Origin: Asterias rubens
Taxonomy: Eukaryota > Echinodermata > Asteroidea > Forcipulatida > Asteriidae
NCBI RefSeq assembly: GCF_902459465.1
Contig: NC_047081.1
Span: 2,542,001-2,606,000 of the forward strand
Direction: 5' to 3'
Length of the DNA: 64,000 nt
Below are positions 35,042 to 50,000 of the stretch, one piece after another; positions within the stretch are counted from its first letter, which is position 1; each line of letters begins with the position of its first letter. A model generated the notes under the pieces. The model did no database searches. It was not told the origin of the DNA and saw only the letters and a program-made list of their open reading frames with translations. Position numbers and translations under genes: made by a program.

Positions 35042-38000
35042 GTAAGACATTGGTAAAAACTGAGCAAAGAGGGCCACATTTGCATCTTTTGGATCTATAG
35101 ACCTGACACATAAAACATAGCCCGCAGCCAATTTCACGAAACTCTAGGATTAATCCCAACTCGAGTTAGGACGAGTAACCCGTCCTAACTTAGGATGGGT
35201 TCAATGCTTCCTACGTATTTGGATACGGGACTCAACTCGTCCTAAGTCCTAAGATTAATCCTAAGTTAGGAAGAGTTTGGTGAAATCGACGGCTGACCAT
35301 TTGCTGAACTGAATTGCTGCTAATGTTACTTTTTAAAATACTCTAGATGAAACAGTGTTTGGAGAACTTTAAAACAAGAACTTAATTACTGGCATTTTGG
35401 GGTATTGTTTTTCTCTGTTGTGACTGTTGTGTTAAAGCCAATATACACTTTCAGCACAGCAAAAAAGAAAAGTTCACAAATTAACAAACAACTTACAAGG
35501 TTTACGGAAGGTAATGATGAAAGACTTCTCTTGAAATATTATTTTATGAATGCTTTACTTTTCGAGAAGACATTAAGGCAATTATCAATTCTCGATTTAT
35601 TTTAAACACATGTCACGACACGGAGAAACGTGCGGAAACATGGGTGGGTTTTCCCCGTTATTTTCTCCCGACTCCGATGACTGATTGAGCCTAAATTTTC
35701 ACAGGTTTGTTATTTTTTATACCAGTTGTGATACACGAATTGTGGGCCTTCGGACCATTCTGTTTACCGAAAGTGTCCAATGGCTTTAAACCTTATTTGC
35801 CTGTTATGCGCTCTCATGACATGAAAATCTGATTCCAGCAATGGCGACCTTCAAATGATGCAATCCAATTTCAGAGAGACAATCCAGTTGAAAAGTTGCC
35901 CTGTAATATAATTGATTATCTGATATGAACCAACCGCTCATGAAACTTTTAAATCTTAACTCAATCATATAAGAATGAGGTGCAAGGTGTCTCTGTATTT
36001 TTGGCGTCAGATAAAACACTGGTTGACTAATACACTGAACATTGATATTAATTTTGACAACACGACCAAGCTGTTTGGTGTCCTTAATAGAAAATGGTCT
36101 GCTCTCAATTTAATTCTCATTCTTTGCCGTTTTCATATTTATCGGATGAAGATGAACGACAGAAAGCCCTCATTTGTTCTTATCAAAAAGGAAATAAATC
36201 ATTATTTTGTAATGGAAAAAATGATCTTTGTTAAGAATAACAACTTGGATAAGTTCAATACCAAATGGGAGCCTTTTGTATTGCTATGTACCAACTAAAT
36301 GCCTTGCATAATCATCAAACTTCCTGTTTTTGCAATTTGCCATTTTTCTCTTAGTATCGTTCTATTAGTAGTTGGTTTTACCAGTAGTTTGTGTAGCTTT
36401 GTACATTGAAGAAACTTGAATAAATTTCCCCCTCCAGGGGAAAAAAAAATTATATATATATATATAAATAAGAATGAGCTACTGGAAAATGCATCAACAT
36501 GTGGCTTATCACAATAAACCACAGGGATGATGTTATTTGCCAGTCCTCCTCTCCATAGTGCTTGTAAGAGTGGCATGTGGGTGGTATTATTAGGTGTTCG
36601 GCCAACAGCCGAACAACTATTGTTATTGTTCTGTTTTTGTTTTTTTTTCCTCGCGTTCTTCTTTCCCTGCGAACCTTCTCCAGCAATTTTAAACAAAAGT
36701 AAAGCTTGTACAAACTTAAAACTTACTATGTACATAGGCAATAGTGAGTAGACGAAACCGCCACTTTTTGGGAATGATGACGTCATTGATGACGTCATGG
36801 CAAGGTTTTAAAAGTTGAAAAACGACATTTGCTTTTCGCTGTATCTCAACGAATATCAATGCTATGATGTTCATACTTGGGCATCAGATAGATAAAGACT
36901 TGGACAACATTTGAAAAGTTAACGCCAAAATCGTATGACCTTAACTTCCGGTCGGTACCCTGGGTCAAAGTTCGCCTTCGCATTTTTTCATCAAAAAAAC
37001 AACTTTTGAGCTTTAAAACAAAAGTAAAGCTTGTACAAACTTAAAACTTACTATGTACATAGGTTATAGTGATTAGATGAAACCGCCACTTTTTTGGAAT
37101 GATGACGTCAATGATGACGTCATGACAGGGTTTTTAATGTTCAAAAATGATCATTTGCTTGTTGCTGTATCTCAACGATTATAACAGCTATGATGTTCAT
37201 ACTTAGGCATCAGATAGTTTAAGACTTACACAACATTTGAAAAGTTAACGCCAAAATCGTACGACCTTAACTTCCGGGTCGTTACCCTGGGTCAAAGTTC
37301 GCCTTCGTGTTTTTTTATTCGTGTTTTTTCATCAAAAAACAACTTTTGAGCTTTTAAACAAAAGTTAAGCTTGTATAAACTTAAAACTTACTATGTACAT
37401 AGGCACCAGTGAGTAGATGAAACCGCCACTTTTTGGGAATGATGACGTCATTGATGACGTCATGGCAAGGTTTTTAAAGTTGAAAAACGACATTTGCTTT
37501 TCGCTGTATCTCAACGAATATTAATGCTATGATGTTCATACTTGGGCATCACATAGATAAAGATTGTACAACATTTGAAAAGTTAATGCCAAAATCGTAT
37601 GACCTCATCTTCCGGTCGTACCGGAAGGTCAAACTCTGCCTTTGTGTTTTTTGTGTTTTTTGTGAAAAAAGACAATTAATTTGTTGTCATAACTCAAGAT
37701 TGATATGGAATTTAACATTGAAACTCATCAGACAATTGAACCTTAATAATAAGACCACACAAACTTAATGATGTCATGATGACGTCATCAGGTTTTGAAT
37801 TACAACAAATCAAAGTTAAATATTTTAAAGAAATCATAACTCCTGAACCACATGGTGGATTTTGACAATCTACATATCATCGGACAGGTCGATCAAACTT
37901 CAAAAAACGCTACACACAAAATGACCCCATTTGACCTTGACTTCCGGTTCAAACCAAAAGTTGAACAATTTTACAATTTTTGATCTCTAAAACTACGTAA

Positions 38001-41000
38001 CATTTCAACATAAATTTTGCATCCCGTTATAGATGAGTGATCCTGCTCAAACTTTCCCACAGAGATGATACCAATTTGACCTGAAACTCTGGTCGAAATC
38101 GGACGATAAAGCCCACGGATGTGTTGACCCGCGTGATAACTGCGTACACTGCAAAAGCGCTTTGGCTGGCCGTTCCGCTCCATTGATCACACCTTTATCA
38201 GTCCACGAGGCCTGTGTGTTCTGCTTGGAATAGTGCATCGTTTGACTGTACGCGTGATTTCCATTCATGTTTTGACAAGTCTCAGGTCATTGTACTTACA
38301 ACGTAGCGCTAGTTTAATGGTGTACCAACATTTTACAATTGAAGTCCGCTCATATCATATTCGGCGTCAAATTGTTCCCCTGTTCGCCCTTCTCATGGCT
38401 TAATTATCAAAACGGAATTAAAGACGAAGCTTCGCTGAGATGGCCACCTACTTCAGTGATACGTATGACTTTTAATTATGTGAGAAAATGCAACCAGAAA
38501 AAGACAAACATTGGTTATGTTTTGATCAAACACCGGGAAGCTGATTCGTGACATCGACTCGTGAAGGGTGTTTCTATCCGGCACTCACGGCAGTGTTTAG
38601 CGCGCTACACGGTAAAGCTTTGTGTACAAATCATTGCTTTTCAAAATAAGTGTTTATTTAATGCCTAACAAAATCTAACGTGCATCCCAGTTATCGTAGT
38701 TGTATCTGTTCCCGTGTCGTACACTTGCGAAACCTCTGTAATACTTAATAAATAAGTCTTTTACAGTTATTTACTTCACAAGTCTAAAATTAGTAAACTG
38801 TTGTTTCGTATAAAGTTTCCCCAAATCCATTTAACCTTTTAAGAAGTTTACTCTTGAGTTAAACATCACAAGGATCACAAAACCTTCAAACTTTGCACAT
38901 AGTTAGCTCTTTACTAATAAAATACATCGCTTTAACAAGTATTAAACTTAGCATTTGTTTTCTGTGCAAAGAAAGGTATAAATGTAATAGATTTACACTT
39001 TTACTTTCTGTGAAAATTAAAAAGCTATCAACAATCTGTTCATAGATTTAATTTTCCTCGTGTTCTTCTTTACCTCTGAACCTTCCCAAGCAATTTTAAA
39101 CAAAAGTTAAGCTTGTATAAACTTAAAACTTACTATGTACATAGGCACCAGTGAGTTGATGAAACCGCCACTTTTTTAGAATGATGACGTCATGACAGGG
39201 TTTTTAATGTTAAAAAATGACAATTTGCTTGTTGCTGTATCTCAACGAATATAAAAGCTATGATGTTCATACTTGGGCATCGGATAGATAAAGACTTGGA
39301 CAACATTTGAAAAGTTAATGTCAAAATCGTACCACCTTAACTTCCGGGTCGTTACCCTGGGTCAAAGTTCGCCTTCGTGTTTTTTTCATAAAAAAAAAAC
39401 TTTTGAGCTTATCTACGGCATAACTCAAGATTGAGATCGATTTGAACCTTGAAACTCAATAGAAAGTTGAACCTTAGTATTTTTAAGACAACACAGGCCT
39501 AATTACGTCATAATGACGTCATCAGGTATTGAATAACAATCAAATGTGTAAAAATCATATGGCGCGAAAGTTTTGGGGGGAATTCCCAACAGCGCTCTCT
39601 TTTTGCCCACCAAAGAGGGCGCTGTTGATTATCAAATCTGTGTACAGCATCAAGTGCAGGGGTGAGCTAGATTTTTAAAGGGCTTTCATAAGTTGCATAC
39701 AAAAAACTTATGCCAATCTCACACAAACATATTGCATTTGTGAAGAAACAAGGCGTTCAAAAGTGTGATACAAGTTTAACTATAAAATAACGACACATTG
39801 TATAAAAAACATCTTTATGGTTCAATGTTTTTGAACTACGTCATCACGTAACGTCCAACCGAACACCGTGTTTTTGTAATTAACAAAAAACACTATGTCT
39901 AGTTATTATTATTATTATTATTATTATTTCATTTTATCACAGCATGCAAAAGAAAGACCTCATTTTCCTTTGTGCCGGTAACTCCTCGAGCCGGGCTATT
40001 CAAGCAAAAAGCACACAATAAATATTTTTAAAAAAACCCAGAAAAGAACATGACAGGAGGGCAACTAGATTAGCAAAAAAAAGGAATGAATTGAAGAGGA
40101 GGTGTTTCGGAATGCTAACTTTTTCCAAAGCGTTCTACTTTTCAATTGACTGCAGTTTTGGTATTCTTTTACATAATTCTTATGTTTTTTAATATATGAG
40201 AGCTTTAACTTCCCAGCGATGTTCCCATTATAACCAGAGAATGCCAATTCCTCATCTGTTATGGTCACACTCAGGATCCACTATGGTAACTGTATAACAA
40301 TCCTAGAGTGAATTGTGTTTTAAAGCACTCTCACAATGAATCAAAGCTTATTGTCAAATCTTTGCTTTCATAATAATAATAATAATAATAATAAGACTTA
40401 TGCGCACATATCCAACCTGCTGGGTGTTTTTGGAGGAAAAGTTAACAAAGACGAATATAGACCCATTGCACAACGTGATCGCACATTGCTCAAAAGGATG
40501 GTACAGTACGTGTTAATGCACATTGGTGCGTTTACACGTGGGATACTATCCTTTTGTGCGGCAGATTTTGACCCAAAATGGCAGACAGGAGAGGCAGTGT
40601 GCAATAGGTGTATAGAGAAAATGTTTTATTTTATTAAACAGGTGACAACAATGATGACGACAACAATAAAGATGACAAACATGAACTATCCTCTTCCATT
40701 GGCGCCATATCTGAAGACTTTGAGTATGTAATTCCTGGATATCTTATTAGTGAAAGACCATCACATGATCACCAAGTAAGTATAGACGCTGTGACCTAAA
40801 TTTACATTCAAACCGCCCTCTGTTGAAAAAACACTGTATACGTCATATTTCGCCGGGCGCAAAGACATGTAGTCATGGCAAGCTTGCATACACTTTCTAG
40901 CTGGCTGCCAAAACACCAAGGTGTTGCCCGATCACCAAGTAAGTATAGACGATGTGACCTATGTTTACATTCAAACCGCCCTCTGTTGAAAAAACACTGT

Positions 41001-44000
41001 ATACATGTATGTCATATTTCGCCGGGCGAAACGACACTTAGTCATGGCAAGATTGCATACACTTTCTAGCTGGCTGCCAAAACACAAAGGTTTTGCCCGG
41101 CGGTATGCGCGCGAATCATGTTATGGTTTTTGTGTGACGTCAGAGGTCACATCGTCTATTATGTAACACCCAAGCAGATCCTTGCCATTTGATTGGAGGA
41201 TTGTCCGTCATGTGTTGGCAAAAGATGGTGTTACCGCAGCTCTTTACACTTTTTGGATTTGAGAATGCATGTTAAAGAGTAGAGTCCAGGGTAACACCAA
41301 GGTTTTTAGCCGATGTTGATGTCTTCGTTATTGACATACTAGGAAAAAGCAATAATACGTGACTGTCGGTTTGGTCGCATTTGCCGACCGTGTAAGTTTG
41401 CACAGTAAATGGAAAACCATGCAATTTCGAGGCAAATTTGTGTGGATTGTGTTATACTTTTAAAACATCTTTCCAACCATGCATTTTATAAAAAAAACAT
41501 TTACAAACGCTTTTTATAGACCAACTGGTCCGATCCAAGGTAATGTGGTCCTTTAAGGCAAATTTGATTATCAGTATGTTTTCTATGTTTGCTACTGTAA
41601 GGGAATGAAAGTGTTGTTTTATTCATGATGTTTAGGTGTTTTTTTTATACAGCGATCTTTTTGTGAGTTCATCTTATTCTACAACACACCCTGAGCTTTG
41701 ATATTAACCGAATACCTTTTGAAATAGTACCAAATAGCTATGTATTTTAGTTACTTTGGTTTCTTCATCTAGTAATGAATCCTGTAATTTATTCAGTGGA
41801 TACTTTTAATATTTGTTTCCATTCTACCAGATCAAAGCAGATCGTCCAGAGATTTCTATGCAGATTCGTAACGTCGAGCACGCTCTTCAGAGTTTGGTTG
41901 AAGATGAGAGAACATCTGAGATTACTGCTCACTTATCAGAACTGGTACCCAAGATCATTCGACTAGAACGCACAGTCAAAATGCAAACGGTAGGCTCAAC
42001 TTGGTTTTTTTCTTAATACTGTTAAAGGCAGTGAACACTATTGGTAATTACTCAAAATAATTATTAGCATCAAACCTTACTTGGTGACGAGTAATAGGGA
42101 GCGGTTGATGGTATAAAACGTTGTGAGAAACGGCTCCCTCTGAAGTGCCGTAGTTTTCGAGAAAGAAGTAATTTTCCACGAATTTGATCGGATGCATCAT
42201 TATACAGTAAAAACTTGGTTAAATTGAGCACATGTACATGTGTAATGTACATTTCACAGTGTGTAACAGTGATGCAATAAAATCCTGTAAGATGCTCAAG
42301 ACGCGCTGGGGATCTTAAAGTTCGTCTCATACATGAATGATTGAAGGTGACACACGCCTTTTAGGTTACACACAAAGGGGAATTCCCTGATGTGAAATGT
42401 ACATCACCTAGGCCTAGGCAACAAGTGAACTTCACTACCAAGTAGTAGTGCTTCAATTAGAGTGGACTGAACACAGCGAACAATAGTCCAAACTTTGACA
42501 CAAGGTAAAACTACTTTTTTAGATGTCAGGACTTGCCATGTCGCAATAGTCTTGCCTTCGACACTTGGTCCTACTAGTCACCCATGCCTTGTGGATTCTA
42601 TTTGTTAAATAATCTCTTGAATCTCTTGAATCTCTTGAAATACTGGTGACATTGTACAATTCTTTCCTGCCTGAGGTCATTTTACAGATTGGATTTTATC
42701 TTCAATACGGGATAATTGCACGGGGAGCTAGTTCTGCTGCATGTACATCGTCACATCGCCAGTTCAGTCTAGCGCCCTCTTGAGGTCGCTCTTGGTTCAC
42801 TTCATGTTATGACATCTCTGTATTAGTTACCGATTATTCCTAAACCTGTTGGCAGTATTAAAGTTGTAGTTTCTCATGAAAACGAGTTCTATTATGATGG
42901 TGTATGTTTAGACATCCAACTACTACTCCTATAGTGGCGTGGTGGCAGCAGTAATTTTGCAGATATTACTTTAAAAGTAAGGATACATTTTATCCTCTTC
43001 AGCTTGGGTCCCATGAGGTGTTAGACGTCATGTAATAATTTCCCTCCAGTGCCGTTCTGTTTTTCTTAAAACTCAAATTTACATTCAAAATTTTTCCTGT
43101 CAAGCTTCTACCGTTTTCATTTCTTACACTTGAACTTCCTAGCTCGTTACACTGTTAAACAAGAGAGGGGGGGGGGTTGTGGAAATTTAGTGAACCTTGA
43201 ACCTCGATTATTTTGAAATTCACAACTAATCTCACAGATTTTGTTCAAAGTTAAGTTTTACTTAATAGTTCAGTATTTGTATTTGACTAGACTCTGCGGA
43301 CAGTGTTTGAAGAAGAAAACCACAATCTGAAGAGTGAAGCTGAGGAAAGGAAACAGGAGATCAACGAGCTGAGGTAATATAGTTTTCCCATTAAAGGCAG
43401 TGGACACTATTGGTAATTGTCAAAGACTAGCCTTCACAGTTGGTGTATCTCCACATATGCATAAAATAACAAACCTGTGAAAATTTGAGCTCAATCGGTC
43501 ATTGAAGTTGCGAGATAATAATGAAAGAAAAAAACACCCTTGCCACACGAAGTTGTGTGCGTTTACATGGTTGATTTCGAGACCTCAAGTTCTAAATCTG
43601 AGGTCTCGAAATCAAATTTGTGGAAAATTACTTCTTTCTCTAAAACTATGGCACTTCAGAGGGAGCCGTTTCTCACAATGTTTCATACCATAAACCTCTC
43701 CCCATTACTCGTTACCAAGTAAGGTTTTATGCCAATAATTATTTTGAGTAATTACCAATAGTGTCCACTGCCTTTAATGCCTGCCTCCATTCTACCATGG
43801 TGTACTAGTATTACACATACAGTATTGACTGGTAATGAGGTAACAAGTGTACTTCTGTTCCCTCGAGGGACTATGAGTGACCCGGCCCCGAGAAAAAGGC
43901 CCCTCTTGTGGTCACTCACAGGCCCGAGGGGGAATAGACGTACACTAGTTTGCAAATTATTCCAGTCAATATGTGTTTTATAACACACCTCGGTCTTAAA

Positions 44001-47000
44001 TGTGAGATAATAACAAAAATCAGGAAAAGAAAGGGCGTTTTGTAGTTGCTGTTCACGGTTCAAGTCAAGATAGGGCGCTGTTTTCAAAGACTAGTTCCCG
44101 GCGGGCACTCTTCCCTAAAAACGTGCGCGCGCGATCACTTAACCCGTGACCATGTTTCAGCCAACCAGAATACAGAACAAGCAAGAGGTGTGTTATAGTT
44201 CCTTGTACTGCCTCCATCCCACTGTGGTGTACCAGTCAATATGTCCTAATAATGCCTCAATCCCACCGTAGTGCACCAGTCAATATATCCTTACCCACAT
44301 TTTATCCTGATGTTGTGGTACACACTTTTCTTGTAACTAAATTAATTTTTAATGATTGTTGATGATCTTGATTGATTTATCAGGGAAGAGATGAGGCAGT
44401 TAGAGGAGGAGATTTCAGAGATGCGAAAAGCAAAGGAAGAGGAACAGTGTGGAGGGTTTGACTTTGTGACTACCAAGGAAGCAAGAGAAATCAAAGATGC
44501 TCAGAAACAGGTAGCTTACCTTAGTCTTTGTTTCAAACATAATATCAAACTCTCATTTTTACCCCTTGGTGAAGAAAACCAATTAGTGGTGAAGTGTCTT
44601 GCTCAAGGACACAAGTGTCGTGACCGGGAGTCACACCCACACACATCTTTGACTATAAAGGGGGCATGGATAAATTATGTCACTGGCATGCCTCATTCCA
44701 AAAGAAAGACAAAAGAAAACCAGCATGCCCTGCGTTTTTTACGCAATCGCCCGGTCTTAAGGGAGAATCACTGTACATGGTGTCGGCCAACCTGGGAACC
44801 TATCACTGGAGCGCTTAATTCATTGTGGCATGGCGCCGTCTGCACTTTGTCGACAGTGTTCTTAATTTATTCTAGGTCCCTAATAAAGCACCAGAACTTT
44901 AATTTTATGTTCTACATGTAAAGCTCTCCGCCATGACACCCAATGCTTTCAGCACTTTTGGCCCGCCGCATCGTCTCATATAAACCATAGTCCAATGGAA
45001 ACTTTAGACTATCTGCCAATCACCACGAGGGGGCGCTCTTCACCAGGTAATGTCAACAACTTAGGAATAGGAAAAGCATGAGTGACGGTCACCGACAGCA
45101 AATACCTTGTGTTTTGCGTGTTTTTGATTTTGTATTTAGATTTAGCCAAACTGTATTTTATTTTTCATAACACAATGCCAGCATAAACCAAACTGTTCTG
45201 GAACAGGACGTATTGGACACGAGTTCCCCGAGGATAACAAGCGGTGTGCATGAGTTTTTGGGAGTGTTTCTTCTAGGGTAATTAGCAAAAATTCCAAAAA
45301 TGCTGACCTACCAAAAATTGAGAAGGAATCTGAAGTTTAGTTGTATGACAATGTATCTCATATAATTTTCAAGAGGCTGAGAGACTTCTAAATATTTTTT
45401 GAGTATTTTTGAATTTTTAGCATTTACCATTGTGCACCCTTACCTGGTAGGTCTGCTGCCCTCTAGTGGCAGAGCTTTCAAAAAGTCTCCCATTGGAATG
45501 CAACAGTCTCCCTATAACAGAGAGAGTTTACCCTCTCATTGTTAAGTATCGGGCTCTTTCCTTAAACACTATTATACAAATATAACATGGTTCAAGGGTG
45601 ACTAGTCAATATTAGCTCTTTCGCCTCGGGAACCAGTTTGTCAACTTCCAATACCGAGGGGAACTCATAGACTAGTCACCCGGAATAAACCATGTTATAT
45701 TTGTTTAACTATACTTCATACATATTCAGTTATCGGAACATGAGTTTTGAACAAGAGAAAATGATGACTGTGAAACAAAATGCACATGATAAGTTTGTTC
45801 ATGTGTTGGATGTCGCTTAGAGAGCGCTGTTCGTGCGTGTATACAAAACAGTGCCACGATCAATAGCGCCCGGGGATGACGTCACGCAATGGTAGTACGC
45901 TTGACAAGTAGAAAAGCTCCCGGGGAACTATTACTTGTCATGGCATTTACCACTTGCGTGAATACTCACGTGCGCGCTTGGTAGTTAGCAAAATTAACAC
46001 CTGGCACGTGATGTTGAATGGACCAATGAGAACTCGACTCTCTGTCATGAATATGTATGAGGTACATTGTATAGTGATACTTTTAATGTCTTTCTATCTC
46101 TCGCAAAGCTTCAAAGCTTTTTTTACGGTGGTTGGCTTTGGATGTTGTATGCTAGACTGGTTTTACATGGTTTAATTTGTAAAATGGAGTCTATGCTAAA
46201 TAATCAATGGTACAGTCATTGACTTCACTGCCTGTTCATAGTTTGTTTAGAATTTAGTAACCAATTGAATTCAGGTTTGCTGATGTTTGGCTTTATATAT
46301 AACATAGATAATGGTGTATTATGGTTGTCACATAGAGTCAGAAAGTTTGTCAATACGTAGCTCTTTTCTTTCATTACAATTAAAATGTTTCATTTGTCAA
46401 TCTTGTAAAGATATACATGTATTTTGATATTTAGTAACTGCACTGACATCATACAATACAATACAATACAATACAATACAATACAAACCAATACAATACA
46501 ATACAATACAATACAATACAATACAATACAACTTTATTGTCCCTGCATGGGAAGTTCCTTTGGCCTTATTGCTCACTTAAAAATACAGTCACCAGTAAAA
46601 AGGTACAGCATCAAAAATGGGATAGACCTTACCACATAAAAATGATGGGCCTAATAAATACAGAGTTTCAAAGTTAACTACGGACAGATAGAATGGCATT
46701 ATACGGAAAAAGAACACTTAACGACAACAGAAGTAAAAATGCACTTTACAACAAAGGCGTTTAGATACAGACTCACCGTTCAAGCTGGCCATTATTAATT
46801 GAATGGCAGCCAGAACAAATTAGCTGCCATACATCCGGGTCTTGATGGCTCTTTGAAGAAATCGATTGCTTCTAAGGCTTTTCTGGAATTTCAAGTGAAG
46901 TAGGTGAGCGCTGTCGGGACTAATACATATTGAATTTTCATTGTTTCTATCATGGTAGAAAACGGTCATACAGCAACCTGTGACAGCAGCAACCACTGGA

Positions 47001-50000
47001 GTCAGTGAAGAGGTTCATTTCATGCTCCAACGCAAGTACCAGTCATTGAAGAAACAGATGGAAGAGGTATATACTTCATGTTATCAAATCAATGATCAAT
47101 AATAGCCCAGGTCAAAATTGCAGTTGAACCCAGTTAACTGGGGTCAACTGGTTCAACTGGATAGTGACCAAACTCGTCCATTTTCCATATTAACCAACTG
47201 GTTTGGACTAGGTTTAACTGTGTTCAACTAGGTTTAAATTATAAACCAGTTGGTGTCTGTCCATTTTCCATAGTAAACCAACTGGTTTTAACTGTATTTA
47301 ACTAGTTTATCAACTGGTTTTCAACTAGTTCCAGTTAAACATAGTTTAACTAGGTTCAACTAGAATTTTGACCTGGGAGGTCCAGTTTGATTTCAAGTAA
47401 ACTGCTTTGCTTAAATTAATGGATACGTATTTTACATGGTGTACCATGACTCTTTTAAAGACTTACATGTAATGGATTTCATGGAAAATGTAGTCTCCGT
47501 TCACTTTTGTTTTTACATTAATTATTTACAAACTTTTCGGTGTCATGAAATTTGAGTCCATAAGCTATCTACATCTAACTGTCTAAACCCGTTTCCCCAG
47601 AGTCATGAATTTTTTGTTCAGCAGCCATTTCAAAAGTGTACACTATATATAGTGTTTTTTTAGGACACAGGGTACAAGTTGAGTTTCTTTTTTTAGAGGA
47701 TGAAATTCTCTTTACAATAATTTTCACAGTTGTTTTGTTTGATTCATCAAATTCAAACTTTCAGGTTGGAAACATAAGAGAGATCAAACACAATTTGAAA
47801 AACACTAGTTGCGATGAAGTGCAGATTATGTGTGGAAAGTTGTGCACACAAGTTTTCTCAACTGTACTGTCATCTGACAGGAAAACAAAGCTACAAAAGT
47901 GATTGAAAAAATAATCACATCATACCTTTAGAAATGAAAATGAATGCCTCTATTACCCACAGTTAACTTCCTCACCTAAAACCTTGTGTAAAATCCTTTC
48001 AAATCCATCTGTTAAAAACACTAGTAAGTTGCAAAACAAGTGGGAGACGGCTATTACTGTGTAAATGCGCGCGTGGTACGTGGTATATTCCCTATACCGT
48101 CCTCCGCCAACAGAGAAAACAGCCACCTCCAAACAGAGAAAAAGCACCTACTCCTGCGTGCGTTGTTGATTGTGAAAGGACTTCCGACCTTTGAATCGCT
48201 ACGTTATTTCTTCTTATGTGCTTTTTTTAGACTTTTGTCATCTTGAGATCACGCTCTATCTACGGCTATTTGCTACATTTTGATGACATGTTTATAACTC
48301 AAAGTACACCATGTAAACCTTCATGGGCACGTGCAGATGGTATGGGGTGTAATTCGGGCGGTACATGTATATGCAAGCTACATGTAAAGGGTTAAAGATG
48401 CTATGTCAGATTTTTGGCCGATTTGACCCAACAATTTTGATTTAACATTCAATAGGTATTTTGATGGGGGACGAGAAAGTTACAAGCTTTCATTTGAGCC
48501 ATTGCTTGAAAAAGTCCGCCAATTATTAGTAGCAGTGAAATAAAGTGCTCAAAATTAGTTTTTGACAGGATCCCGACAATATATCACGTGACCAATTCTT
48601 ATGTGTTTTATAAGAAACGTTTTAAATTTTTGTCATGGTTCCTGACCATTAAAAGTAAAAGTTAAACTTGTTTTCGTTAGAGCGGGTGATACTCTTTGAA
48701 ATACCATTCACTCAAAAAAATCTATTTTTTAATGTTTAGGGCCAAAAATCTTATATAGCATCTTTAAAGGGTTAATGTTAAATGAATTGCATTGTTCTAC
48801 AATGTTCTATGTAGATTGTGAAGGTGAACCATTCATGGGATGAACACTACCACAACATGAAGACGCAGATGCAGAATCAAATAGAAGATCTTCAAAGGAA
48901 GCTTACTGATGCCAAGAACATGGGGGAGAGCAATGGAGATCCACAAACTAACATCGGACTGGACAAAGTGGAGGTAAAGTAGTCATAACAGTTATTGCAG
49001 TCACAATCCCTAAGAGCTCATCAAGGATGGTTTATGGTTTATGAATTACCATCGTAGGATACCGCTGGATTGCGACATTAAAACATTAAAAATAATTATT
49101 ACCAAGATTTACAATAGAAAATAGATAGTGAACATTTGAACAAAAAAAATCACAAAACAAGGGCCTGCCAGAAATGTACATACAGTTTGACTACATTTAT
49201 ATGCATTTAAGACCAGGAAATTTATCAATATAGGCCCTATTGAAATGATTTTAGATAAGAGCTTTTAATGTATTTGTTGTCTTGACAAAGATTTGTAGAG
49301 CATTTTACTGGTAGCACTCACTAGATGCCAAATGAAACAAGACTTTAACAGTAGTCGTATACCAATGCATGCATTTTAACATTCAACTATAGATATTTAG
49401 GATTTGAGGCATTGCATGGTGAGGTATCAATATATATTTGGTTTGCGGTAACACCATGTGTGTATCTACTTGCCAGGTAGAGTTGTTCTTAGGGAACTGT
49501 CTTGCTTTATTCTACTGCCGTGGAGTAGATAAACTCCATGGTAGTAGAATAAAGCAAGACAGTTCCCTAAGAACAACTCTACCTGGCAAGAAGATACACA
49601 CATGGTGTTACCGCAAACCAAATATATACTATAGATATTGCAAATACTGTTTAACTGTAATTAATGTAGGTAAGCATGGAGTGTCAACTGATCTTTGAAT
49701 AAAGAAAACACCAGTCTTATACACCTTCATTATGTCTGTACATGTAGCGTTGAGACTGTTGATGCAATGTTATCTATTGCTCTGTCAGGATTGACTCAAT
49801 CAGGTTTATATTTGCAGAAAGAGAAAGCTGAAGCTGTTGCAGAGGTAGTTGCTCTGAAACAGAAATGTGACAAACTGGAACGTTATGCTCGCACACTTAC
49901 TGGACAACGCAAGGAAATGGACAAAGAAATCCAACGTTTGAACGAGGTAAACATTCATCACTCAAATCTGTGTCCCTTTCAAATCTTACCCCAAGTGTTT

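Noticed and set aside
36295-36798. Minus-strand 167-codon ORF with KKKQKQNNNN
   Set aside because: It is a translated A/T-rich tract and microsatellite between the LINE fragment and the composite repeat.
43502-43722. ORFs such as [20 protein letters not shown], seen at many sites
   Set aside because: They recur only because each MITE copy contains the same frame; stops and frameshifts differ between copies.
44511-44921. Extension of the exon 5 frame beyond AQKQ
   Set aside because: A donor lies at 44511 with phase matching exon 6; the extension includes SINE-like sequence (CAAGGACACAAGTGTCGTGA) and has no coiled-coil pattern.
46424-46639. ORF with QYNTIQYNTIQ repeats
   Set aside because: Translation of the AATAC microsatellite.
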